Below, piece after piece: positions 11,995 through 22,100 of a stretch of 64,000 nucleotides of DNA; position 1 is the stretch's first letter, and each line of letters starts with the position of its first letter. Under the pieces are notes generated by a model that had not been told where the DNA came from, did no database searches, and worked only from the letters and a program-made list of their open reading frames with translations. The translations under genes were made by a program, and so were the position numbers. Source of the DNA: Pholiota molesta (lineage: Eukaryota > Basidiomycota > Agaricomycetes > Agaricales > Strophariaceae); assembly GCA_014925825.1 (NCBI GenBank), contig JACGCK010000039.1, positions 1 through 64,000 of the forward strand, written 5' to 3'.

Positions 11995-12156
11995 CTCTGG
12001 GTGGGGCTCGGCTAAGATCTCGCATGACGCACATGATGAGCTATGATGAGCCGCCTCACAGACTCACAACTCACTCCGTGCGATAAGATAGATCTCATTC
12101 TTTGCCCAGCCCCCGTTATCAACACTCTCAACAACAGACAACTGCAACATAGTGCA

Positions 12157-13295
12157 ATGGTTTATCGCCACATCAGTGAAGATTTGAAGTTTCGAGTTCT
12201 ATGGCTGCTTGATCATGGAGATCTACCGGATGTACGTGAAGTTGCAGAGATATTTGGCGTTTCTGAGCGCAGTATTTACCGTTGGAGGGAAAACCTCGAA
12301 AACTATGGATCAATCACTCCCCCTGCCAATCCCTCTCGAGGACGTCCCCGTATTCTCAATGCTGACCAAACGCATGATCTTTTTACACTCCTTGAAGAGG
12401 CGCCTGAAATGTACCTCGACGAAATTCAAGATTGGGTCGCGATTGCACACGAACTATCTATATCTAGAACGGCACTTCATGTTCTTCTACGCGACGTTGG
12501 GGTCTCATACAAGATGCTTCGGAAGGCAGCATCCGAAAGGGATGAAGTTGCAAGGGAGAAATTTAGAGAGTTTGCGAGGAATAACTTGGTTGCATCCATG
12601 ATCATTACAGCAGATGAGTCCAGCAAAGATGAACGTACAATTTTCCGAAGGCGTGGGCGCGCACCAAAAAATCAGCGTGCTATAATCGAAGCCAACTTTG
12701 TGCGAGGAGAACGCTATAGTCTTCTTGCAGCAATAAGTGTCCAAGGATTTGTTGGAACTCGGGTGGTTCATGGCTCAGTGGATGGCAATGAATTCTTTGA
12801 CTTCATTGTGGATGAAATCGTGCGTTGATTTATTATATACATGAGCATTTATTCTGATGTGATATTTACAGCTCCCTCAAATGAATCCATACCCACAAGA
12901 TCGTAGCGTCTTGATTTTAGATAACTGTGCTATTCATAAAAGCAAATACTTGGCTGAGATAATTGAAGCACAAGGTCGGAATCTCTCATCATGGATGTGG
13001 TTATTTCGAAACTAACCAAATAGTCAATAGGATCTGTGCTTCTCTTTTTGCCTCCATATTCTCCAGACTTGAATCCGATTGAAGAGTCATTTAGTTCTGG
13101 TATGATAGATTACCTAGCTTGCTATTCCTAAAATATGCTCATAATATAATTCCATCTATAGTCAAAGCATGGATTAGAAGGCATTGGAAACACATGATGT
13201 ATAGCGACACACCTGAACTTGATCTACTTGAAGCTTGTGGTCATGTTACACCAGAAATGGCCAAAGGCTGGTTTACGCACTCTGGATATGTATAA
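12157..13295 (+). CDS. Tc1/mariner-family DD34E transposase
   Basis: Four exons: 12157-12819, 12872 to about 12974, about 13024 to about 13099, and about 13162-13295. Introns are GTGCGT..ACAG, GTCGGA..ATAG and GTATGA..ATAG. The N-terminus has paired helix-turn-helix features (VREVAEIFGVSERSIYRWRE, then a GRPR hook). The catalytic triad is D in ITADESS, D in LILDNCAIH and E in SPDLNPIEE, with 34 residues between the second D and the E. It ends GWFTHSGYV and TAA. An in-frame ATG at 12043 would add 38 residues; the ATG at 12157 (MVYRHISEDLK) fits relatives better. No stop or frameshift was found, so it may encode an active cut-and-paste enzyme acting on the flanking 117-bp repeats. Confidence 0.8.
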
Positions 13296-13444
13296 TTACT
13301 CAGAAATTGCTCAATTGTCTTATAAGAAAATAACAAAATTAGTTTTATTAGAAAAGTGGTTGAAATATAGGATACTTGTAAATATAGTTGATGGGTATCT
13401 ACGTGGGTATCATCAGATTATCAAGAGTCAAAAGTCAAGAGTAC

Positions 13445-15430
13445 CTAAATTCTACGCAACTGGGCTTTGTACTTACGATAAAATTTGAGAATGCGAACTA
13501 CCGTTAGTGGAGGAATCCCAACGTTTTCCCATTGAGACTCCTTGACTGTTGAAAGATCATCACCAATTTCAAAACCAAGATTTCTAAGACCAGTACAAAC
13601 CGAATCCTTTAGCCCATACTGCTCGCAAAATTCCTCGATCGATCCTCCAGCAAGAGGAGGTGAAGATCGGGGTGGAGAGGGATCAGATGAGCGTTGACGA
13701 TGAGTATGGTGGTTGACATTGGAAGGACCTGGTGCACCATAGAATCCTGGTGGGGGTGGGTATAGATAGTTTGGGTAAGGAATTGGCGGAGGATAGCCAT
13801 ATGGCTGAGGGGTATATGGGTACGCAGTCATCATAGGATGAGTAGGAGTGGGTGTTACTGGTGGTGCTGGAGGGCCTACATGTGCAGGTGTCTTTGGCGT
13901 CTTCATGGCTGTGTTTGCCTTGAAAAGATTCGATGAAAGTGGTGGAACAAGGAGTGACGCTTTACTATCTCGCTAAAAATATATCAGTCAAACTAATTCT
14001 GGCCAGTGACGTGTTACGAAATAAGTTGTAACTCACAATCTTTACAGCCCAGAAAATCTTTCGTGCTCTTGTAAGTTCAAAATGATGGTCAGTTGGGCGA
14101 TGATGGAAGCATTCAACATTAGGATGGGTCTGACAGTTGCCAGCGGCGTATTTCTCTTCGAGGGCAGAGATATGTTCGGAAACGTCTTCGTCAAAGGCAG
14201 CCTTGTGAATCATATGATAGATTAGTTGAGAAATATAATTGTCAAAGAGACAAACACACCTTTTTCCCTTTTCGATTGTCTTCGAGCTCGGTATCATCTT
14301 CATCTTCAGCTGCTCTACCAAATAGATTGGATGGTTGGCGAGTTTGATTTTGCGAGTCGAGGGTCCACGGCTTTGAAATCCATAAATCAGCTGGTGCAAA
14401 AAGGTTCTCAAGAACATAAACCAAACCTTTGAACGATCTACTGGCTGCTGAACCGGTGCATCCATCTTGACAACAATGTATGATCCCGAAACATTTTTGG
14501 GAGGTTCGCGAAGTTGACGTATAAGGGACTGGTATGCGATTTCGGATGCAAGAGGGAGCCAGGGAGAGTTGCCAGGCTTGAGGAATTTCCACTGGAATGA
14601 GTGGATCGCAAGAAACGAGGGTGTTGTCTCAAGAAGCTCAGCCAAGACCCGTAGAAATTTCTTCCAAGAGACATCCGTATTCGAAGCGGCAGGTCCAAGA
14701 GACGTTGGTTCAGCTTTGACAGGCTTTGTAGGCGGCTTCCGACGACCAGCAGAAGTGGTTGCAAGCTTGAGAGGCTTGTAAACATGGACGACGAGCTCGA
14801 ATTGGGCAGGAGCCGCATCATCAGCCTCATCATCTGAAGAATCCCTCGCCTTCTTCGCAGTTTTCTTCACCTTGGGCTTGGGTGCTGGAGCAGATTCGGG
14901 AGAGACTATGTCGGAATAGTCGCGTTTGAGAGTTGTTGGAGGTGGAGTCGTATTCCGTGGTGGTGAGCTCCATGCTAATGGTTCATAATCGTTGTGATGC
15001 GGCGTCGGGTAGGTTGGTGGTGCAGAAAGGATGTTATTACTCTGAGAAGGAACGATTGGAGGCATGGGGAACAAAGGAGTGGCATTGTGTGAGGCCAAAA
15101 AGGCTGAATATGGGTCCTCGACGTCGGTTGATGATGTCGATGGTGGGTGGTGGGCGTCAAGATTGACAGACGCGCCGTGTGTGGGAATTGTGGCAGCGTT
15201 CGCGGACGGCCGCGGAATTTCCCCAAGATAGTGGCCTAGTTGAGTAACCAGTCGAAATGTCAGCCCTCGCAGTTGAGCTTCTGAGCACGGTTGACAAGGA
15301 TGATGAACTACATACCTAGTGTCTCCAGTTCAAGGTCACTAAGAGTTGGAGAACATATGCCTTCCACCGGAAATCCATCATAGAAATCATTAGAATACTG
15401 AAAATTATGATTATAAGGAGTGTGTGGCAT
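13445..15430 (-). CDS. Transposon-borne accessory protein with SAM-like C-terminus
   Basis: The frame begins at ATG 15430, crosses a first intron (15315-15236, GTATGT..CTAG) and runs through a proline-rich N-terminus. An acidic/basic patch follows (KKTAKKARDSSDDEADD), then a folded part with FELVVHVYKPLK, WKKFLRVLAELL and SFQWKFLKPG. After an intron near 14035-13972 it reads a Pro/Tyr/Gly-rich linker and ends in about 60 residues of helices (SIEEFCEQYGLKDSVCTGLR to TVVRILKFYRKY) that resemble a SAM domain. Two middle introns (about 14420-14320 and 14260-14200) are unclear, because the likely acidic exon between them is in another frame. I recall many unnamed agaricomycete proteins with this layout. 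The function is unknown; DNA binding, oligomerisation or an accessory role in transposition are guesses. Confidence 0.6.
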
Positions 15431-15570
15431 GGTTGAAGTGAAACTGGAGTCTACAAAGCGTGAATACAATACAAACAGGTCTACCGTCGCACCAACTCTG
15501 GAGTAAATACGATAGGGGCTGCTAGTGGAGCACGCGCATGGTGCAACAGACAATCTACGGTGAATTAGCA

Positions 15571-15687
15571 GCCACCTGACGACTTGTTTCCCAAATGCGG
15601 ATGTACCTCAATAACTTATATTACTCTATATTGCTGCTCGAGCGAGCAAAAAAAAATGCGAACTGACAAGGTTTTCAGAAACAGCTG
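15571..15687 (-). repeat. Right terminal inverted repeat, 117 bp
   Basis: Reverse complement of the left repeat at about 95 percent identity. About 140 bp separate it from the accessory gene start, so it probably overlaps that gene's promoter. Confidence 0.9.
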
Positions 15688-15689
15688 TA

Positions 15690-17071
15690 AGGTCTAGTTT
15701 TTCGGTTTATGTCTGCGAGGTTGTGGATGAGTTGGCCAGCAAGAACCAAGTACAACCGTACCAGGCCAGGCGCCGAGAGCAACGCGACACTTCCCGGCCC
15801 GTCGGCTGCAGCCTGCCATCGCCAAAATTTACAAGCGGCGCTTCGGCTGCCGGCATAGCATGGAAGATGATTCTGACCGATAATCTGACCTTCTAACGCA
15901 CTCGTTCCTATGCACTGATTTTTTGGCATCCAGATGGTTGTGTATGGGAATAATCTTCCTGGTTTTACAAAGAAGCTTTTGATGGACGCCCACCGATATC
16001 GCGATATTGCTTGTTTATTTACCCACTGGACCCCGTTATGACTTGACTCTCTAACGTTGTAATTTTGTTGGAATTTCCATCTTGATCTTCGTTACCTCTC
16101 TTCCGGATCCATTGCGAGCTATGCTCCCCATATTCAATGTCGCTCTCGTCAATGTCACGACATGTCGAGTCTATCGCAGGGCAAAAGGGAAATGTTGACG
16201 ACCAACATGAAGGATATTGAGGGCGAATGTCCTTTCATCTCTCTGAGATTTGGTTACAGAGAGACAGCCCGAAACCATCTCTGAATGGGTGGCGCTCCCA
16301 GTCAATAAACCGGGAATAAATTGACCGCGATTGCTAGATAAGGTGGCTCTGTTACATGTAAAAGGTAAACAACAGCTCAATCATATCCAGGACGAATGAC
16401 CTTGACTTTCTATACCATACATATTATGATTTTGGCTTGTAGGCGCCGGCCTGCTCGCCACATGCTGCTGATTTAGTAAACGGGCGCCTACGGGCGCCAT
16501 GTGCGGAATCGGGATCAAAACCCGAAGTTCAAAATCTCAATTGCAGTTCGGCAAAGAATTAACTGTAAGTAATAATTGGTACCTTGCCCTTGGCAGGGGT
16601 CCCCGGTCCGTAGCTCGAGATCAGGATTTGAAGGACACCAACCATGCCATTATCATCACTTTGGTGGAACTAAAGCCTCATCAGGATTCTAGGTTAAGTA
16701 TTTGCCTGGCCCAGACGAACATGATTCGGATTCATGTTGCACGACTTAGATATGTTGCCCCGGTCCTGTCCATGATCAGTTAAACTCGTGAATGGTAATG
16801 AAATTGAATGTAATAAGTACTAATGCGATGTAATATCAGTGTCAGATATACGACTGTCAAACGTTGATAACAGGTCTCATGTCAGAAACTACGCTAGGCA
16901 CTTGTTCCGACTAGGATTCTTATGAAATCCTCCGACAGGATGGTCCACTTCATCCCTCTCCAATTGCACGTAAATACGCGTCTATCAAGGGTCCACGTAC
17001 GATTGGCCGTCTTTCCTCCGCCCCACCATTTTTTCTTGGACTTGCCTCCAGGCTTCGACCACGCCGCAACG
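15690..17071. other. Spacer; original upstream region of IML2
   Basis: Before the transposon arrived, this DNA lay directly upstream of the IML2 start codon, so the IML2 leader and promoter should be in its left part. It also separates IML2 from the divergent F-box remnant. No gene, tRNA or repeat family was recognised. Confidence 0.5.
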
Positions 17072-18123
17072 ATGTCCGCCCAACGCACCCTGCCCGCAGA
17101 GCTCATCCGTCCCATCTTACACCACATAGCGGATCCAGCACCGCTCGCCGCGCTCTGTCTCTCGAGCAAGCGCCTGCAATCCGAAGCGCAGAGAACCCTC
17201 TACCGCTTTCCAACGCGGTTCAACCTACGTCCCCCGCAGCACATCCGCCTCCTTACGATACCATGTCCCCTCTACAATGGGCAGCCTTAAAGCCGCTACC
17301 TAGACGCTTCTACGCGCCGTCCTACCCATGCTAACCAACTTGACGGAATTCGCGATCATAGCCTTCAGCGAAGAGATAAAGGTGCTGCCCATGGATCGCG
17401 TCGTGTGCCAGCTGGAGACGCTCACCTGGATCGAAGTCGACTCCGAGCCGTCCGGGATATTTCCGAGGTGGCTTGCGACGCAGAAGGCGTTGAAGAAGTT
17501 GAAGTGGATCTGTGGGCACTCTATCGAACTTTCACCCGGTGCGGTTCCGGGCCTGGTGAGCTTGGAGGGGAATTTTCACGTGGTAAGCGCCCTGCTACCA
17601 GGCCGAAATATTAAGCGCCTGCACTGGGTTGCGGATCTTGCCTGGAAAGGGTGTTCTCCGGAAGAGCGCCTCGAGGGGATAAGCTGCGGTCTACGGAAAT
17701 TGGAATCGTTATCCTTCGAGAGCCAATACAATGCGGTTGACTATCGCTTGGTGGTTCAACATCTTGCATCTCTAAGATTTTTAGAACTTGTTGGAGATCA
17801 CCACGAGGTACGTTTATCAATTTTGAATCTATGGCTGGCATTTTAACACTAACATTTTTGTCCAGTTCTTCATCGACAACACCCAAATACCGCCCAATGT
17901 GCATGTCCTAATGTTGTCCATATCGCATGTGTATAGAGGGAATGCGGTTCTTTCCCTAGCCCAACGATCAGATTTTGTTGAAGCGCTGTTCGCGAAATCG
18001 CCCGCCCTTTTTCGAGTAGATATCGCGGCAAAGGTAGAGGGAGGTGCTGTTTTCTACGAGCGCTGGGAACAAGGAGTTAGAAGAGAAGGCTTTGTGTCGT
18101 CAAAAGATATTGTCTGGGCATGA
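17072..18123 (+). pseudogene. F-box gene remnant with a frameshift and an in-frame stop
   Basis: The N-terminus is a good F-box (LPAELIRPILHHIADPAPLA, then LCLSSKRLQSEAQR). After HIRLLTIPCP the frame is lost near 17260-17275. It resumes in another frame as STMGSLKAAT, a TAG at 17301-17303, then TLLRAVLPMLTNLTEF. The rest reads cleanly to 17807, across an intron at 17808-17865 (GTACGT..CCAG), and ends KDIVWA at 18123. One indel plus one CAG-to-TAG type change would explain it. Otherwise it would be a roughly 350-residue F-box protein of the common agaricomycete type. A sequence error could account for the indel, but less likely for both lesions. Confidence 0.65.
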
Positions 18124-18295
18124 AATTTGCGTGGGGGGTTGTATCATACAGCAAAATACATAGACGCCGAGGGACCTCCTAGATAATACCTGAACAATTC
18201 AAAACCATCTGTCTAGAAATGAACCAATGGACGTATGACTACGTATCTGCGTGCAAGACAAATAGATACTGCCCAGATAAAATGTAGGGCAAACC

Positions 18296-18375
18296 TGCAC
18301 AGCCCAGCGGTTAAGTTACAGCTTTATCTGTTCCACTTTGCGGGCGCAAATTCAAATCTTGCTGGCGTCGCTTGA
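18296..18375 (+). repeat. tRNA-like sequence, possible SINE head
   Basis: AGCCCAGCGGTTAAG resembles the D-arm/A-box of serine or leucine tRNAs. About 45 bases later GCAAATTCAAATCTTGC resembles a T-arm/B-box with a four-pair stem. The acceptor stem does not close and no anticodon arm is convincing, so this is not a working tRNA. A tRNA-derived SINE fragment or tRNA pseudogene is the best guess. Confidence 0.35.
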
Positions 18376-18701
18376 GATCCAGCTTCTTTTGTTTTGTTGG
18401 TGACAGCGCGAGCATCCACAGACGAACATGACTTTCTGAACCTCCAGGCTTGGAAATCGTGTAGTCGGCACTTGAGCCAATTCTCAGATTTAGGCGCCGG
18501 AATGAACGACAACCCATCAAGCAGTAACTGCTTCCTAACGCGAACAGCAGCACCTGCAAAATTGACCTGTGCTCACGGAATATCGTGCAGGAGCAGCGCT
18601 TCAGAATTAGTTGTTCATGACGAGGGCAGAATTCCAATATTCATAGAATCTGGAGGCAAGGGAGGCACACCGAAGGACTCTTTCTGGGTCACTAGGTCTG
18701 C

Positions 18702-18706
18702 GCATA
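18702..18706 (+). repeat. Target-site duplication GCATA, left copy
   Basis: Five bases directly outside the left LTR are GCATA, matching 25493-25497 outside the right LTR. This marks a complete integrase-made insertion. Confidence 0.9.
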
Positions 18707-18971
18707 TGAAAGACCACTCCGTATGGAGTGGAATACACTGAAATGAAGCGAGGTTCGATGACTTACGGAATCGGACCGAAAAAGACAGGATCAAGTTGTG
18801 GATTTATTGAGTTTGGGTAAGAGCGGTGTCTATGAGAAGAGGAGGGGATGAGATGTGTGTGTGGTATGGTAAGAGTAGGTGTATATCGGAAAGGAAGAGG
18901 TAAGATCCTAAATGGATCGGACGCGTCGTATGTATCTACTGGTGTAAGGTCAGGTGACGGCCATCCTTACA
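18707..18971 (-). repeat. 3' LTR (left on the window), 265 bp
   Basis: It matches 25228-25492 without a difference that I can see. Plus strand starts TGAAAGACCACTCC and ends CCATCCTTACA. Confidence 0.95.
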
Positions 18972-18986
18972 CTGCTCCCCCCAAAG
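18972..18986 (-). promoter_or_regulatory. Polypurine tract of the LTR element
   Basis: On the minus strand TTTGGGGGGAGCAG lies immediately 5' of the 3' LTR. This is where plus-strand cDNA synthesis is normally primed in Ty3/gypsy elements. Confidence 0.7.
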
Positions 18987-19141
18987 TAAAATCGAGAGCA
19001 GATAGAAGAAAAAAAATAAAAAATAAAGCAATGGAATACAAAGATAAATGAGAAAATAGAAAAAAAATCCTTTCACGGGTGCGTTAAAAACCCCGTAGGG
19101 AAAAGCTACCGCAGGCAAAATATGAGAAGAAAAAAAGTACA

Positions 19142-22100
19142 TTACAAGAAAGGATTGCCCCCAGGTCGGTCGGCCCAGTACTTGTCTAATGCCTCATTTT
19201 TGTCCAGATATTCACCGGCGATCCAGCGGTCTTCTTCGGGCCCTTCACCAACCCATCGTACTAAGTAATGAACTTTAGAACCGATTTTCTTATGGTCTAC
19301 GAATTTTTCCACGTAATATTCGTCGAAACCATCCACTGAAACAGGACCCGGAGCTTCCAATGTGCGTTGTGGGAATTTATCAGAGTCATTTTGCTGGAAA
19401 GGTTTAACGAGCGAAGTATGGAAGGTAGGGAAAATATTCGGGGCGTTCGGGATCTCAAGAGTAACAGTAGAAGCATCCGTGTGCGCGCTAATGACCATGT
19501 ACGGGCCGTCGAACCGAGGCATAAATTTAGCCACCCTGTTCTCTTCCGCGCGCCTGTAATCTCGGCGCCTATTAAGCGTGCTGAGCATAACCTTATCACC
19601 AGGCGCATAGACAGGTGCATCAGAACGGTGCTTGTTCGAGTGGAAAGCTTGAGTTATTTTGGCAACCATTAAATTATCCTTTGCAGCGGATACATCTAAA
19701 GCGACTTGTTCAATAATGTCTTTAGCAGTTGTCTTATAAGTTGCCGCCTCAGTATCGAGGGGGAATAACGGAGGTAAAACGCGAGGCTGTTGTCCAAAAC
19801 GTAATTGGAAAGGAGAATAGCCCGTACTTGCGTTCACTGTAGACATTATTTGAAACCGGATACGCTTGAGAGCACGCTTCCAGCCGGTTTGATTACGTTC
19901 AACATGGAATCGCAGGCACTGATTAACGGTCTTATTCGTGCGTTCACTAGCACCATCAGATTCAGGATGGAACGCGGAGGACATAGCAATGTCAATTCCC
20001 GTAATTTTGCACAATTCACTCCAGAAGTTAGAAACAAACAGCTTGTCTCTGTCAGATACTAGAGTAGCAGGCAACCCGTTCTCGCAATACCATTCATCAA
20101 AAAAAACAATCGCTAATTGTGGAGCTGTCATGTCGGAGCGGACAGGTACGATGCGGACATCGGAACCCAATCTATCGGTAATAGTCAAGATCATATTGAA
20201 ACCGTCGTCTTCGGGTAAAGGCCCAATGAAATCGAGTGCCACCGACTGACATCTACTATCAGGAACCGGCAACGGGTGTAAAGGCCCGGAAGGCTTGGTT
20301 GTAGAGGACTTGTTTCGCTGACAGTCTACACAACTAGGAATGTAAGAGTTCTCAAGATCAGTTCTCATGTTAGGCCAAAAATAAGAATCTCTGATAGCGT
20401 TATAAGTCTTTGCAAAGCCGAAATGACCTAATGTATCATGGGCAATTTGGAAAACTAAGGAACGCAGACTACAACCTGCAGGGACAATCAAACGGTCAGA
20501 CAAAAACCATAAACCGTTCCTGATATTAAGATTTGTTATTCCTTTGCTTGCTGAGAGTAGCTTTTGGCACCAAGGATCACTTTGGTAACATGCTGTAATT
20601 TCTGAGACTAATTTTGGGTCCAGTGTTACGCTCGAGCTTAAACGGACAATTTCCTTGTCTGAGAGCGCGTTTACGCACGCGAAAACTCCGCTACAAGGCA
20701 TTATGGAGGCTATGACGACTTCTTCCTCCGGGCAAAAGTGGTATGGATGCGAAGCCGACGCTTCTGCTATGTCGAGAGAGGCTAGTTTGGCATGCGGGAA
20801 ACGAGACAAGGCATCGGCCACAGTGTTATCATCCCCTTTGACGTAGACAAATTTGCAGTTGTAAATTGAGAGCTCCTCCATCCAGCGCGCTTGTCGTCGC
20901 GATAATTCTTTCTGAGTGTCGAAATTTAGCAGAGTCTTATGGTCTGTGTAAACCAAAAATTCTGAACCCAAGAGGTCAACTTTCCAGCGCCGAATTGCTC
21001 GCAAAATCGCTAGTAATTCTTTCTCATGAACAGGATAATTAAGCTCAGCACCCTTGAAAGTCATAGAGTCGAAGGCGACAGGTCGAGAGCCAGACCAGGT
21101 CTCTCCGAAGGAAAGCACGGCGCCAGAGCAAGTATCTGAAGCGTCCGTGGTAACAAAAATCTTCTTGGAGGGATCGTAGTGATCAATTACTGTAAGACAT
21201 TCTCTGGAGGTGACAATTTCTTTAATATTTTGAAAAGCCATTTCGTGTTTCGGTGTCCAAGCTGGAAAACATTTGTCGTATTTTCTAAAAGTCAATTCAC
21301 TCAATATTTCTGACTGTATTGCTAAACGTGGCAAGAAAGCGTTTAAATAGCGCACGAGGCCCAAAAATTTGCGAACATCCTTCGTGGATTCAGGCGTAGG
21401 CCAATCTAATATCTTATCCACTTTCTTAGAATCAGCCTCGATACCAGATTGGGAGACTTTGTGACCCAAGAAATTAATCTCGTATTTAAACAAGTGAGTC
21501 TTTTTCTTGTTTACATATAAACGGGCGTCAATCAGAGCTTGTAGAACCGTTTTAACATTCTGAATATGCTCTTCTAGGGAGTCGGACCAGATTACAATAT
21601 CATCTAAATAGATGTAGCAAATTTTTCCAATGAGGTGTTGCAAAGCTCGTGTAACTCGTCTCTGGTGGATAGAAGGCGAATTGCGGAAACCCATGGGCAT
21701 CACGAGCCATTCGTAGGCGCCAAAGGGTGTAGTAACCGCTGTATATTTAATACTATCTGGGTGCATCCGGGTTTGGAAGAAACTATCAGTCATGTCGATC
21801 TGCGCCCAGATTTTCCCCTTTGCGCAGCTCCGTAAAACATTATCTACATCCGGTATAGGGAAGTTATCAGGTACAGTATTGTCGTTGAGTTGACGATAAT
21901 CGCAAACCCAACGGGGCATTGCCTTTGGATCGGCTTTTGGGGTAATAAAGGACGGTGAACAGTGGGAACTGGAAGAGAGCCGAATAAAGCCAGAGTCTAA
22001 ACGCTGTTTGATAAGAGCTTGGAAAGAGTCTTGATATTGTCGAGGACATGGGTACGTTCGAGTTTTTACTTGTCTCTTAGGGTCGATCAGAACAATCCGG

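Larger units (their letters stand above)
11876..15689. mobile_element. Two-gene Tc1/mariner-like DNA transposon (3810 bp plus TA duplications)
   Basis: The element runs 11878-15687 and is flanked by TA at 11876-11877 and 15688-15689. Its 117-bp terminal inverted repeats (11878-11994 and 15571-15687) differ at about 5 positions by eye. Both ends begin CAGCTGTTTC and contain a run of nine T and the palindromic GCTCGCTCGAGC. Inside are a DD34E transposase on the plus strand and a second gene on the minus strand, tail to tail with 149 bp between stops. The TA target site, CAG start and DD34E spacing are Tc1/mariner features. The long repeats and second gene are not typical of that superfamily. 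High repeat identity and an apparently intact transposase suggest a fairly recent insertion. Confidence 0.85.

Noticed and set aside
18296..18375. Working tRNA gene
   Set aside because: Box motifs are present but the acceptor and anticodon stems do not form.
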